64,000 nt of DNA. Origin: Candidatus Binatia bacterium (GTDB taxonomy: Bacteria > Desulfobacterota > Binatia > UBA1149 > CAITLU01). This document shows positions 47,737 through 58,230 of the stretch, in pieces (position 1 is the first letter of the stretch; each line of letters opens with the position of its first letter). The position numbers and the translations under genes are program-made. The DNA is taken from positions 62,001 through 126,000 of the forward strand of contig DASXOZ010000028.1 of the NCBI GenBank assembly GCA_036493895.1. The letters run 5' to 3'. The notes beneath the pieces are model-generated. The model saw nothing but the letters and a program-made list of their open reading frames with translations, did not search any database and was not told where the DNA came from.

Positions 47737-48005
47737 GCCAGAAGGCCAGCGCCGAGTTCGTCGTGGGCAACCAGCTCGGACTGCACGTCAGAGCAGCGGC
47801 AATGGTGGTACGGACGATGACGCCGTTCTCGAGCCGGGTCTCGATCCGGGCCGGATCGAGCGCAGCCGACGCGCGAAGCGTGCTCGACCTGCTGACCCTT
47901 TCGGCGAGCAAGGGCACCCGCATCGTCGTCGAGGCCGAAGGGGACGATGCCGAGCAGGCCGTCGCCGTGCTCGGCGACCTCATCGCCCGCAATTTCGCCG
48001 AGTGA
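47733..48005 (+). CDS. HPr family phosphocarrier protein
   Basis: 90 aa, start ATG overlapping the rapZ stop (ATGA). The active-site region reads L-G-L-H-V-R-A-A-A with phospho-His18; the usual form is G-L-H-A-R-P-A, so the Pro and the first Ala are replaced. The regulatory serine region is R-S-V-L-D-L-L with Ser49, where kinase-regulated HPr has K-S-I-M-G-V-M. It is probably the NPr-type carrier for the adjacent EIIA. EI is not in the window. Confidence 0.9.
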   Translation: MSQKASAEFVVGNQLGLHVRAAAMVVRTMTPFSSRVSIRAGSSAADARSVLDLLTLSASKGTRIVVEAEGDDAEQAVAVLGDLIARNFAE

Positions 48006-48050
48006 GGCGTGAGGCGTGAGCCGTGAGCCGCGAGCCGTGAGCCGCGAGCC
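48002..48050 (+). repeat. Seven tandem 7-bp repeats (G-T/C-GAG-G/C-C)
   Basis: Seven consecutive heptamers, GTGAGGC x2, GTGAGCC x2, GCGAGCC, GTGAGCC, GCGAGCC, start on the HPr stop codon. A second small direct repeat, CGAAGCTCCCCGCC, follows at 48081-48094 and 48098-48111. Both lie in the 200-bp gap before metK; no gene is seen there. Confidence 0.7.
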
Positions 48051-48168
48051 GGCGAGCGGCGAACATCCAGACACCACTCTCGAAGCTCCCCGCCCTTCGA
48101 AGCTCCCCGCCTCGCGATCCCGCCTGCTGAAACATCAAAAACCTCGCTCCACTGCTGCAATCGGCCGT

Positions 48169-48197
48169 TTGACCCCCCACCCCGCGCCTTGTACGTA
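48169..48197 (+). promoter_or_regulatory. Candidate metK promoter
   Basis: TTGACC (48169-48174) and TACGTA (48192-48197) are 17 bp apart. The -10 match is weak. It would place the transcript start within a few bases of the metK ATG, and no Shine-Dalgarno sequence is visible before that ATG. Confidence 0.3.
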
Positions 48198-48205
48198 GGC
48201 CGGCC

Positions 48206-49360
<1,155 letters not shown>

Positions 49361-49474
49361 CCGATCCAACTTCCGCACCTACGGAGTGCTCCAGTGACGC
49401 TACGAAACGAACGCGAGTCCCGCGAGACCTCATCCACGACCCCGGCAGGCGGGGCTAACGCGCGCAAGGGCAGC

Positions 49475-50758
49475 ATGGCCAAACACAGCGAAACCTCCGA
49501 CATCAAGGATCCCAAGCTCGCCGAAGCCGGCAAAAAGCGCGCCGACTGGGCCGGGCGCGACATGCCGGTGCTCGGCCTCATCGCCGAGCGCTTCCGCAAG
49601 GAGAAGCCGCTCAAGGGCGCGAAGATGACGGCGTGCCTGCACGTCACTGCCGAGACGGCCAACCTCATGCGCACGCTCAAGGCGGGCGGCGCCGACGTCG
49701 CGCTGTGCGCGTCCAATCCCCTGTCCACGCAGGACGACGTTGCGGCGACGCTGGCGATCCACGACCAGATCCCCACCTGGGCAATCCGCGGCGAGGATGC
49801 CAAGACCTACTACCGCCACCTCCAGCTCGGCGTCCAGCGCCAGCCGAACCTGACGATGGACGACGGCGCCGACCTCGTGTCGCTGCTGCACACGAACATG
49901 AAGGAGCACGCCTCGCGCGTCGTTGCGTCGATGGAAGAGACGACGACCGGCGTGATCCGGCTGAAGGCTCTCGAGCGCGACGGCCGCCTGACGATCCCCG
50001 TCGTCGCGGTCAACGACGCCGACACCAAGCACCTGTTCGACAACCGCTACGGCACCGGCCAGTCGACGATCGACGCGATCATCCGCTCCACGGACGTGCT
50101 GGTGGCCGGCAAGGTGTTCGTCGTCGTCGGTTACGGCTGGTGCGGCCGCGGCGTCGCTTCGCGCGCCTCCGGCGCGGGCGCTCAGGTCATCGTCACCGAA
50201 ATCGACCCGATGAAGGCGCTCGAGGCGGCGATGGACGGCTTCCGCGTGTTGCCGATGGCCCAGGCTGCACGCTTCGGCGACATCTTCGTCAGTGTCACCG
50301 GCAACATGCACACGATGGCGGAGAAGCACTTCCCGCTGATGAAGGACGGCGCGATCATCTCGAACGCAGGCCACTTCGACATCGAGATCGACGTCAAGGC
50401 GCTCGCGAAGATGGCCAAGAAGATCAACCGCAACGTGCGCCACTGCGTCGACGAGTACGTGCTCGCCGGCGGCAAGCGCATTTTCCTGCTGGCCGAGGGG
50501 CGCCTCGTCAACCTCGCAGCAGCCGAAGGCCATCCCGCCTCCGTGATGGACATGAGCTTCGCGACCCAGGCTCTGGCCGCCGAGTGGGCGTGGAAGAGCG
50601 CGCAGAAGGGCAAGCTCGACGTGCGCGTGCACGCGGTTCCGCGCCGCATCGAGGAAGACGTCGCGGCGCTCAAGCTCGCGGCGATGGGCATCACGATCGA
50701 CAAGCTGACGGCAGAACAGAAGAAGTACCTGTCGTCGTGGGAGTTCGGCACGTCCTGA
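49475..50758 (+). CDS. ahcY: S-adenosylhomocysteine hydrolase
   Basis: 427 aa from ATG 49475, chosen because family homology starts with D-I-K-D-P-K-L-A-E-A-G. A GTG at 49394 with GGAG upstream would add 27 residues and cannot be excluded. It hydrolyses SAH to adenosine and homocysteine. Motifs: L-H-V-T-A-E-T-A-N-L, the NAD-binding V-V-V-G-Y-G-W-C-G-R-G-V-A-S-R-A, A-I-I-S-N-A-G-H-F-D-x-E-I-D, and the C-terminal L-T-x-E-Q-x-K-Y-L. Adjacent to metK, consistent with SAM recycling. Confidence 0.95.
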   Translation: MAKHSETSDIKDPKLAEAGKKRADWAGRDMPVLGLIAERFRKEKPLKGAKMTACLHVTAETANLMRTLKAGGADVALCASNPLSTQDDVAATLAIHDQIPTWAIRGEDAKTYYRHLQLGVQRQPNLTMDDGADLVSLLHTNMKEHASRVVASMEETTTGVIRLKALERDGRLTIPVVAVNDADTKHLFDNRYGTGQSTIDAIIRSTDVLVAGKVFVVVGYGWCGRGVASRASGAGAQVIVTEIDPMKALEAAMDGFRVLPMAQAARFGDIFVSVTGNMHTMAEKHFPLMKDGAIISNAGHFDIEIDVKALAKMAKKINRNVRHCVDEYVLAGGKRIFLLAEGRLVNLAAAEGHPASVMDMSFATQALAAEWAWKSAQKGKLDVRVHAVPRRIEEDVAALKLAAMGITIDKLTAEQKKYLSSWEFGTS

Positions 50759-50852
50759 ACGCGAGCTGTCCCGGCCCGGCCGGGCAGCGTTCGTCGAAGC
50801 TGTGCCACAGCGACCTGCGGGAAAGCCCGCCCGTCGCGCTCGCGAAAAAGCG

Positions 50853-51266
50853 TCAGCGAGCTTTCGGGTTGTCGACCGCGAGCTTTTCGGCGACGCAGGC
50901 GCGCAGGTGGGCAAGCACCTGCTCTCGCCACGGACCTTCATCCGCTTCTCCCCCGTCGATCCGTTCGCACAGCTCGAAGAACAGGCGACGGACCGCCGCG
51001 GCCGTGTCCTCGTTCGATGCGGCCGGCTTGTCGGGGCGCGACCCGCGATCCCGTGCGCCGGCCCGATCGAGCAGCGCCGTCAGTCTTTCGCGCTGCGCGC
51101 GGTCTTGCGACCCCGCCAGCGCGAGCTCTCTTGCGATGATGCCGGCGACGTTGGTCGCCACCAGCACTTTGAAGCGAAGGCCGCCTTCGACGTGCGGCGC
51201 GACCTCTTCGCGCAGAAACGCTTCGAGGGCTTCGAGAAGCTCGATCGCCGTCGGCTTGTCCTGCAT
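50853..51266 (-). CDS. DUF6285 protein, partner of a kinase-like protein
   Basis: 137 aa from ATG 51266, 2 bp after the stop of the kinase-like gene. An all-helical protein (A-I-E-L-L-E-A-L-E-A-F-L-R-E-E-V, then F-K-V-L-V-A-T-N-V-A-G-I-I-A-R-E-L) matching DUF6285, a small family usually encoded beside aminoglycoside-phosphotransferase-like genes and acyl-CoA dehydrogenases. No function is known. The DUF number is from memory and should be confirmed. Confidence 0.6.
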   Translation of the reverse strand: MQDKPTAIELLEALEAFLREEVAPHVEGGLRFKVLVATNVAGIIARELALAGSQDRAQRERLTALLDRAGARDRGSRPDKPAASNEDTAAAVRRLFFELCERIDGGEADEGPWREQVLAHLRACVAEKLAVDNPKAR

Positions 51267-51268
51267 CG

Positions 51269-52294
51269 TCAGCGTCCTTCCGCTTCGTCGAGAAGGGCCA
51301 GGATTTCCTTCTCGGTCTCGGCGATTCGCCGCCCGATGGCCGCCAGCTCGAGGTCGGGCCGTTTGCCGGTCTTGTGCCGCTCTGCCTGCATGCGGCAGAT
51401 GATCGCCCACTTCCAGTTTCCGAACAGCTCCCACCAGCGCAGCGCCACCGGATCCACCTCGCGGCCGCCCGCACTCTCGTAGGCGCGCACCAGCTCTTCG
51501 CGCGAGCACAGGCCGCCCGCCGGCTGCGAATCGTTGCCGAAGCGCCACGTGCGCACGCAGAGCCAGCCGAGATCTTCGACCGCGTCGCCGACGTGGGCCA
51601 GCTCCCAGTCGAGCACCGCCGCAAGGCCGGTCTCGTCGAACATCACGTTGCCGACGCGAAAATCGCCGTGCACCAGCGCGGGCACTCCGGCCGCCGGCGC
51701 GTGGCGATCGAGCCAGCGGCCCACGAGGCGAAGCAGCGGATACGGATGATCGCCGAACGCATCGAGGATCTGCCGGTACCTGCCGGTTTCCGCCCGCGCA
51801 AAGCGCTCGGGCCCCGATCCGCCGGCCGCGCGAGCGTGCAGGAAGGCGATGGAGGGATCGGCAACGTCGATGGCGTGCAGCCGCGCCAGCTGGGTCGCGA
51901 GCTGGCCGGGCAGTCGCGCCCGCGCCTGCGAATAATGCTGGTCACGCAGGAGACGGCGTGCCAGCGCTTCGCCCCGCACGAGGTCCATCACGAAGAACGC
52001 GCCGCCGAGACCGTCTTCTTCGGTTCCGCATTCATGGACAGCGGGTACCGTCATCCCCGCGCGCCGCGCCAGAGCGAGCAGCGCGAACTCCTCTTTCCTC
52101 GTACCAGCGGTGGCACCGGGCGAATCGAGCCGGAGCACTCGACTGTCGCGTTTTCCGTCCAGCTCGAAATCGAACGCGTAGACGCGGCAGGAAGCGCCGC
52201 CGGAAAGCTGGCGCAGCGCGCAGACCTTCGTCCCGGGCTCGCTGCGCTTCCTCAGGAAGCCTTCCAGGGCGGAGCGAAGCTCTTCGTCGTTCAC
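51269..52294 (-). CDS. Aminoglycoside phosphotransferase-like kinase family protein
   Basis: 341 aa from GTG 52294; the next longer frame adds a basic stretch without homology. Kinase-like fold of the APH/choline kinase type: L-S-G-G-A-S-C-R-V-Y in the glycine loop, F-V-M-D-L-V-R-G near the hinge, the catalytic V-H-G-D-F-R-V-G-N with His209 and Asp211, and the metal-binding V-L-D-W-E-L-A-H-V-G. Relatives such as ACAD10/11 N-domains phosphorylate 4-hydroxyacyl-CoAs; with the DUF6285 partner, a role in acyl or hydroxy-acid catabolism is plausible, and drug resistance less so. Confidence 0.78.
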   Translation of the reverse strand: MNDEELRSALEGFLRKRSEPGTKVCALRQLSGGASCRVYAFDFELDGKRDSRVLRLDSPGATAGTRKEEFALLALARRAGMTVPAVHECGTEEDGLGGAFFVMDLVRGEALARRLLRDQHYSQARARLPGQLATQLARLHAIDVADPSIAFLHARAAGGSGPERFARAETGRYRQILDAFGDHPYPLLRLVGRWLDRHAPAAGVPALVHGDFRVGNVMFDETGLAAVLDWELAHVGDAVEDLGWLCVRTWRFGNDSQPAGGLCSREELVRAYESAGGREVDPVALRWWELFGNWKWAIICRMQAERHKTGKRPDLELAAIGRRIAETEKEILALLDEAEGR

Positions 52295-52462
52295 GGCCTC
52301 ACGCAAGCGGTGGCGCGGCCTGCGTGCCTCGCGCTCGTGGCGCGGCGACACGGGCCGCCTTGTCTTTGCGGTGGGTAAAGAGTTACATCCCTCCAGTCAA
52401 TCGGCTCTCCCGCGCACGGCGTATTCGGGGAACACGGGGGCATCCGGCGGACTTCTGGCCGC

Positions 52463-53467
52463 ATGAAACTGCCGTTCTTCAAGTCGCGCAAGCGCAAGGC
52501 TGCGGAAGCCGAGGCCAAGCAGGCCGCCGAGGCCGCAGCAGCAGCCGCCACCGAGCCGGAGCCGCAGGCAACGCCTGCAAAGCCCGAAAAAACCGCAAAG
52601 ACCGACCGCAACTCCAGGTCGCGACGCGTGCCTGCCGAGCAGGTCGTCGATTCGATCGGCTACGCGCTGGCCGCCGTGCCGTCGCTCGGGCCGACCGTCA
52701 AGGCGTGGCGCAAGCTCGGGTTCGCGGTGAGCGAGACCTACGCCTGGCAGGGCTGCAACGCTGCACACGTCGACCTCGATGGCGGCGGCATCCGCTTCCT
52801 CGCCGTCGACACGCACGCGCAACCGACGACCGTGGTCGACCTCGTGCGCGAGCGGCTGATCTTCGGTGCAGGCCTGTTCGGATGGACGTGGGCGTGCCGC
52901 GAGCCCCACCGCTCCGCTCTCGCCATCGGCCAGCTCGCCGAAAGCGAGTTTCACGCCGAGTGCGAAGACTGGGGCGACGCTCTCGTGCAGATCCCGACGG
53001 AGCTGACGCCGGGTGCCGCGACGTGGCTCGAAAAAACGGTGGAGACCACGACGCCGTCGCATGCCAATTCGATCACGCGCCTGGACCACGTCGTGCTGCA
53101 GGTCAGCGCATCCAAGGCCGCCGCGCAGGTCTACGAGAAGCACTTCGGCCTGAAAGGGCGCACCTCGGCGATGAACGAGCGCTACTACGCGTTCCTCAAG
53201 GCCGGCACCTCGCTGCTCGAGATCGTCGGTCCGCTCAAGCCCGCGGAAGGCGGCGACGGTAAACCTTCCCATGCCGCGCAGGGCACCCGCATCACCGGCG
53301 GCCCCTGGGGCGTGGCGTTCGGAAGCGCGAACATCGACGCCACCGTCACGTTCCTCAAGATGGCGAGCGTCGAGATCAGCGAACCGCATCGCGCGGTGCA
53401 GGGCGGTCGCATCACCGGCATGCCGGCTCCACTCGGCGGCATCCAGATCGCGTTCATGGGCGACTGA
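52463..53467 (+). CDS. VOC superfamily protein with two glyoxalase-like domains
   Basis: 334 aa. A Lys/Ala-rich N-terminal extension (1-50) precedes two vicinal-oxygen-chelate halves (about 60-185 and 195-334); the second begins I-T-R-L-D-H-V-V-L-Q-V. Its His and a Glu in T-S-L-L-E-I-V-G could bind metal, while the first half keeps fewer ligand-like residues. The family includes glyoxalases, dioxygenases and binding proteins. The ATG of the HisN-like gene overlaps its stop (TGATG). Function not assignable. Confidence 0.7.
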   Translation: MKLPFFKSRKRKAAEAEAKQAAEAAAAAATEPEPQATPAKPEKTAKTDRNSRSRRVPAEQVVDSIGYALAAVPSLGPTVKAWRKLGFAVSETYAWQGCNAAHVDLDGGGIRFLAVDTHAQPTTVVDLVRERLIFGAGLFGWTWACREPHRSALAIGQLAESEFHAECEDWGDALVQIPTELTPGAATWLEKTVETTTPSHANSITRLDHVVLQVSASKAAAQVYEKHFGLKGRTSAMNERYYAFLKAGTSLLEIVGPLKPAEGGDGKPSHAAQGTRITGGPWGVAFGSANIDATVTFLKMASVEISEPHRAVQGGRITGMPAPLGGIQIAFMGD

Positions 53468-54261
53468 TGCCGCGACGTCCGTCGGCCGAACGCGACCTCG
53501 AGAGCTACGCAGCGGTAGCCCGCAAGCTTGCCGAGACTGCGGGCGCCGTCTCCCTTCGCTACTTCCGCAACGAGTTCGTCACCGAAACCAAACCCGACCA
53601 GACTCCGGTGACGATCGCCGACCGCGAGTGCGAGCGGCTGATGCGCGAGCAGATCCGCAAGGCCTGTCCCGACCACGGCATCATCGGCGAAGAAGAGGGC
53701 AGCGACCGACCCGATGCCAGCTACGTGTGGGTCCTCGATCCGATCGACGGCACCAAGGCCTTCGTGAGCGGGCGCCCGCTGTTCGGATCGCTGATCGCGC
53801 TGTGCCGCGAAGGCACGCCGGTCGTCGGCATCATCCATTGTCCGGCCGTCGACGACTGCTGGGTCGGAATCGAGAACAGGCCGACGACCCACAACGACAT
53901 GCCTTGCCACACGCGTCGCTGCGGGCGCCTGGAAGACGCGCTGATGTACTCGACCTCGCCGTACATGTTCCGCGGCGACGAATCGGTGGCCTACGAGCGG
54001 CTGCGCCCGCTCGTCAAGTACCCGCTGTTCGGCGGCGATTGCCACAACTATGGCCTGGCGGCCAGCGGCTGGATCGACCTTGTCGTCGAAGCCGGTCTCG
54101 GGCTCCACGACTGGGCCGCGATGGTCCCGATTGCCTACGGCGCCGGCGGCCGGATCACCGACTGGAACGGAAAGCCGCTCGGATTCGAAAGCGACGGCCG
54201 GGTCGTCATGGCCGGCGACGAGCGGATCCACTTCGCCGCGGTCCAGGCCCTCGACGCCTGA
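53467..54261 (+). CDS. Inositol monophosphatase family enzyme, HisN-like histidinol-phosphatase
   Basis: 264 aa. Metal sites: I-G-E-E-E-G with Glu75-77, D-P-I-D-G-T at 91-96 and a late H-D-W-A-A with Asp215. The F-G-G-D-C-H-N-Y-G-L-A-A-S-G-x-I-D and V-P-I-A-Y-G-A-G-G-R-I-T-D-W-x-G blocks resemble the HisN branch that makes histidinol from its phosphate. No his genes are adjacent, so the substrate is less certain; other phosphatases of this fold are possible. Translationally coupled to the VOC gene. Confidence 0.8.
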   Translation: MPRRPSAERDLESYAAVARKLAETAGAVSLRYFRNEFVTETKPDQTPVTIADRECERLMREQIRKACPDHGIIGEEEGSDRPDASYVWVLDPIDGTKAFVSGRPLFGSLIALCREGTPVVGIIHCPAVDDCWVGIENRPTTHNDMPCHTRRCGRLEDALMYSTSPYMFRGDESVAYERLRPLVKYPLFGGDCHNYGLAASGWIDLVVEAGLGLHDWAAMVPIAYGAGGRITDWNGKPLGFESDGRVVMAGDERIHFAAVQALDA

Positions 54262-54377
54262 TCCCGAACACCCGGACTGGAACACGTTTCACCTGACACC
54301 GGATTGACGTAAGCAGGGGCGGATTTCGTCCCCGGCGGCGCGAAATGCGCACCCCAGACTGGAGAGAGAACAACGGC

Positions 54378-55838
54378 ATGCAGACCCAGGACAAGCTTTT
54401 CATCGGCGGCCAGTGGCGCTCCCCGTCGTCGTCGTCGACGATCGACGTGATCTCCCCGCATACCGAAGAGGCGATTGCGCGAGTTCCCGAAGGCCGCGAA
54501 GCCGACGTCGACGCCGCGGTGGCCGCGGCGCGCAGGGCGTTCGACGAAGGGCCGTGGCCGCGCATGGCCGCCGCCGAACGCGCCGCCCACATGGCGCAGC
54601 TTTCGGCGATCCTGCAATCGCGCAGCGAAGAGATCGCCGAGACGATCACGCGCGAGATGGGCTCGCCGATCAGCTTCTCGAACCTCGGCCAGGCGATGGC
54701 GGCCAACATGGTGCTCGACTACTTCACCGGCCTCGCGCGCGACTTCGCGTTCGAGGAGCTCCGGCAGGGAATGATGGGACCCTGCGTCGTGCGGCACGAG
54801 CCGGTAGGCGTGGTCGCCGCAATCGTGCCGTGGAACGTCCCGCTGTTCACGATCATGCTGAAGCTGGCTCCCGCGCTTGCTGCCGGCTGCACGATCGTCG
54901 TCAAGCCGGCACCCGAGACACCGCTCGACGCCTACATCCTGGCCGACGCGTGCATCCAGGCGGGCATTCCCGAGGGCGTCGTCAGCATCGTTACCGCGGG
55001 CCGCGAGGTCGGCGAATACCTCGTGCGCCATCCAGGCGTCGACAAGGTTTCGTTCACCGGCTCGACGGCTGCCGGCCGCCGCATCGCCTCGCTGTGCGGC
55101 GAGCAGCTCAAGCGCGTGACGCTCGAGCTCGGCGGCAAGTCGGCGTGCATCGTCATGGAAGACGCCGACCTCGATACGGCCATTCCCGGCCTGATGGGCG
55201 GCGCGATCATGAACAACGGCCAGGCCTGCGTAGGACAGACGCGCATCCTTGCGCCGCGATCGCGCTACGACGAAGTGGCCTCGCGCCTTTCGGCCGCCGT
55301 CGGCGCGATGCGCGTCGGCGACCCGATGGACCCGACTACCGAATGCGGGCCGCTGGTCACGCAGCGCCAGCGCGATCGCGTCGAAGGCTACATCGCCATC
55401 GGTCGCGACGAGGGAGCCCGCGTCGCGGTCGGCGGCGGAAGGCCGTCGTCGCCCGGCAAGGGCTGGTACGTGGAACCGACGCTGCTGACCGGCGTCACCA
55501 ATGCCATGCGTGTCGCGCGCGAGGAGATCTTCGGCCCCGTGCTCGTGCTGATCCCGTTCGACGACGAAAACGACGCCGTCGCGATCGCGAACGATTCCGA
55601 ATACGGACTTGCCGGCTCGGTGTGGACGGCCGACGTGGGCCGCGGCCTCGACGTCGCGCGCCGCGTGCGCACCGGCGTCTACACCGTCAACGGCTTCATG
55701 ATGGAGTTCGGCTCTCCGTTCGGCGGCTTCAAATGCTCCGGCGTCGGCCGCGAGCTCGGTCCCGAGGGACTGCGCGCCTATCTCGAGTCGAAGCAGGTGA
55801 ACCTGCCGTGGGGCTACGACCCGGCGCTCAGGCAGTAA
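54378..55838 (+). CDS. NAD(P)-dependent aldehyde dehydrogenase
   Basis: 486 aa from ATG 54378, with GGAGAGAG upstream. Full ALDH fold: P-W-N-V-P at the cofactor site, K-P-A-P-E-T, F-T-G-S-T-A-A-G, catalytic Glu250 (L-E-L-G-G-K) and nucleophile Cys284 (G-Q-A-C-V-G-Q). The C-terminal F-G-G-F-K-C-S-G block is typical. Substrate unknown; medium-chain or betaine-type aldehydes are common in this branch. It ends just before a strong bidirectional terminator. Confidence 0.9.
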   Translation: MQTQDKLFIGGQWRSPSSSSTIDVISPHTEEAIARVPEGREADVDAAVAAARRAFDEGPWPRMAAAERAAHMAQLSAILQSRSEEIAETITREMGSPISFSNLGQAMAANMVLDYFTGLARDFAFEELRQGMMGPCVVRHEPVGVVAAIVPWNVPLFTIMLKLAPALAAGCTIVVKPAPETPLDAYILADACIQAGIPEGVVSIVTAGREVGEYLVRHPGVDKVSFTGSTAAGRRIASLCGEQLKRVTLELGGKSACIVMEDADLDTAIPGLMGGAIMNNGQACVGQTRILAPRSRYDEVASRLSAAVGAMRVGDPMDPTTECGPLVTQRQRDRVEGYIAIGRDEGARVAVGGGRPSSPGKGWYVEPTLLTGVTNAMRVAREEIFGPVLVLIPFDDENDAVAIANDSEYGLAGSVWTADVGRGLDVARRVRTGVYTVNGFMMEFGSPFGGFKCSGVGRELGPEGLRAYLESKQVNLPWGYDPALRQ

Positions 55839-55891
55839 GGACGGCCACGCACCAGCCGCGCGTCATTCGTCGGCGACGCGAATGGCTGGTC

Positions 55892-55904
55892 GGTGCCTGA
55901 CCCC
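55892..55904. repeat. Single REP-like core next to an imperfect inverted repeat
   Basis: GGTGCCTGACCCC matches the core of the palindromes at 5539-5580 and 22770-22851, here as a lone copy. Just before it, ACCAGCC (55851-55857) pairs with GGCTGGT and CATTCG with CGAATG, a degenerate palindrome. Confidence 0.55.
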
Positions 55905-55927
55905 CATCCCGAGCCGCGACGCTGCGC

Positions 55928-55968
55928 AAAAAAAAGCCCCGGCGGTACGACACCGCCGGGGCTTTTTT
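55928..55968. terminator. Bidirectional Rho-independent terminator
   Basis: A perfect 10-bp GC stem (55936-55945 with 55953-55962) and 7-nt loop are flanked by eight A on the left and six T on the right, so it works in both directions. It lies between the aldehyde dehydrogenase (+) and the propeller gene (-). Confidence 0.9.
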
Positions 55969-55986
55969 CATGCATCGCAGGGCGCC

Positions 55987-58152
55987 CTACGGCGCCGGCG
56001 GCAGCCCGTACGCAACGACGCCGCCGTGGGCGAGATTGCTGCTGAACGGATCGCCGTACGGGACGTAGATCACGCCGTTGTCGATCGCGGCGCCGCCCAT
56101 CACGGTGCCGGCCGGCACCGTCAGAGTCGCAAGCCGCGCGCCGCTCTGGATGTCGTACGCGTACAGAACGCTCGCCGACAACGTGCCGGCGAACACCATC
56201 CCGTTCGCCACCGTGACGCTGCTCCAGCTCTGGCCGATCTCGTCGGACCACGCGATGGTGCCGTCGGCTCCCGTGAATCCGAACATGTGGTCGGTCCCCG
56301 AGTACGTCGAGATGTCGTCGAGCGCCGCCAGGAAGCGGTCGGTGGTCTTGTCGTAAGCGAGCGCACCGTCGAACAGACCGAACCCGGCAAACGGAGGCGG
56401 GGAGGCCATCGTGTTGTGCCATACCAGCGCGCCGGTCTGCTGGTCCACGGCGTACATCGTTCCATCCTTGCCTCCGCCGACGGCCACGGCGTGAGTTCCC
56501 ATTCCCTCGGTGACATCCGCCAGGATCGGCCCGTTGAGGAAGCCGTAGTCGTGGTACGTCGGACCTCCGGGCCAGAACGTGAACTGCTCGATTCCCTCGG
56601 TGCGGTACACCCATTCGACTGCACCGGTGGCAGCGTCGAGCTTGAAGATGCTGTCGGAGTCGCCGACCGAAGGCCTCGACAGGCAGCCGACACTCGACAT
56701 GTAGACGTCCTTGCCATCGGGCGAGACGCTGGCCGTCGCCGTCACTCCGCCTCCGACGGCCGGCACGCACGCCGGGCAGTCCGCGTTGGAGGTGCAGGTG
56801 ATCGAGCGCTCGAGCCAGCACTGGCCGGTAGTCGCCGGCGGCGGATCGACGCATTCGCCCGGCTTGAGGAACGTGAACGGACAGTCGGCGTTCGTCATGC
56901 ACGCATGTTGAGGCTGGCTGTCGCAGGTGCCCAGCAGGCACGGCGAGCCTGGCGCCGTGCAATCGGAGTTGGCCGCGCACTCGTTGCCCGTGTCGTTGAA
57001 GCAGATGCGCTCGGGCATCGTGAACTGCTGCCACAGCTTGGTGCCGGTATCGAGATCGTACGCGAGCAATGTTCCGCGCACGCACGGTGCGTCGTTGTGC
57101 GACGCGATGCCCACCAGCACGCGATTGCCGACGACAACCGGGCTCGCCCACGCATGCGACGCCGCCGGATCGTCCACGCCGGCATCAGCGGTCCACAGAA
57201 GGGTCCCTTTCTTGCCGTCGAGGCAGTAGACAAACCCGAGGCTGTCGCCGACGAGCACGCGCCCGTCTGCAAGGATCGTCACCGAGCTCTGCACGCCGAG
57301 GCCGGGGTCTTGGGCCGCGCCGTTCGGCGTCGCAAAGTCCCACTTCACCTTGCCGGTCTTCTTGCTGAGCGCGTAGACGTGGCCGTTCCACGACGACGTG
57401 TAGACGAGCTTGTCTCCGACGGTGACGGTGGAGGAAATCGTCTTGCCGTGAGGCTGCTCCCCGCTGCCGAGGGTCGGCGGCACGAAGCTCCATTTCTGCA
57501 CGAGCGTGGCGACGTTGGCCTTCGTGATCGCCGTCTCGAGCGGATTGGCGCGGGTATTGGTGCGGTCGTAGCTGTGGACCGGCCAGTCGCGGGGCACGCA
57601 GACGAAGCTGAAGGAGTCGTCGTCCTCGCTCGTGCCGCTGATCGCCGTCACCTTGAACGAGAGCTTGGCGGCCTTGAATGCTCCGGTCCCGCTCGGCCCC
57701 TTCAGGGGCACGACAACGGACTGGTTCGTCGTGCAGACATTCGTCGTTGCCGGCAGCAACGCGGAAACCGCCGTCTGAAGCGAGTCGAGCCCCTTGCCGA
57801 CCACGGTGACTGCCGAGACGTCGCCGGGCGTGCACGAAGCCAGCGAAGGATCGGCGTTGCGCAGGCACAGGTCGACGTCGAACGTGCACGAGTTGTTGAC
57901 GACTCCGTCCAGGTCGCACCCCGGATCACCGTCGAAGCAGCGGATCGTCTTGGCGGGTTTCGGATTGGCCGGATTGTGGAATGGCGAGTTCAGGTGCAGC
58001 GCATCGCTGGCCAGCTCGGCGTAGCAGTCGGTGTTGGTGTCGCCTCCTCCCTTGACGGGACAGTCGGGCGGGCACTGGGCCCGGGCGAGGCCGGCGGTCA
58101 TCGCGGCAGCGGAGGCCAGTACGAATGCGAGAATGCTTCTGCGGTATGACAT
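55987..58152 (-). CDS. Secreted PQQ-type beta-propeller protein
   Basis: 721 aa. Signal peptide 1-25 (ends A-R-A) followed by C-P-P-D-C-P. After a 170-residue N-domain rich in Cys, PQQ-like repeats appear: V-Y-A-L-S-K-K-T-G-K-V-K-W, V-Y-C-L-D-G-K-K-G-T-L-L-W, L-A-Y-D-L-D-T-G-T-K-L-W and M-Y-A-V-D-Q-Q-T-G-A-L-V-W, about seven blades. Between two blades lies a Cys-rich insert (about 380-465) with repeated C-x(3)-S/A-D-C and C-x-x-x-x-C spacing, likely disulfides. True PQQ-dehydrogenase residues were not confirmed. The N-terminal calcium-loop-like D-T-N-T-D-C resembles the dockerin-like modules elsewhere in the window. Confidence 0.78.
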   Translation of the reverse strand: MSYRRSILAFVLASAAAMTAGLARAQCPPDCPVKGGGDTNTDCYAELASDALHLNSPFHNPANPKPAKTIRCFDGDPGCDLDGVVNNSCTFDVDLCLRNADPSLASCTPGDVSAVTVVGKGLDSLQTAVSALLPATTNVCTTNQSVVVPLKGPSGTGAFKAAKLSFKVTAISGTSEDDDSFSFVCVPRDWPVHSYDRTNTRANPLETAITKANVATLVQKWSFVPPTLGSGEQPHGKTISSTVTVGDKLVYTSSWNGHVYALSKKTGKVKWDFATPNGAAQDPGLGVQSSVTILADGRVLVGDSLGFVYCLDGKKGTLLWTADAGVDDPAASHAWASPVVVGNRVLVGIASHNDAPCVRGTLLAYDLDTGTKLWQQFTMPERICFNDTGNECAANSDCTAPGSPCLLGTCDSQPQHACMTNADCPFTFLKPGECVDPPPATTGQCWLERSITCTSNADCPACVPAVGGGVTATASVSPDGKDVYMSSVGCLSRPSVGDSDSIFKLDAATGAVEWVYRTEGIEQFTFWPGGPTYHDYGFLNGPILADVTEGMGTHAVAVGGGKDGTMYAVDQQTGALVWHNTMASPPPFAGFGLFDGALAYDKTTDRFLAALDDISTYSGTDHMFGFTGADGTIAWSDEIGQSWSSVTVANGMVFAGTLSASVLYAYDIQSGARLATLTVPAGTVMGGAAIDNGVIYVPYGDPFSSNLAHGGVVAYGLPPAP

Positions 58153-58230
58153 GTGGTCCTCTGCGGCGGGTCCGTCCGACGCGTGCGGAATGCTCGCGCC
58201 CTCTCCCCGGACTCCATCAAGCTAACGGCG

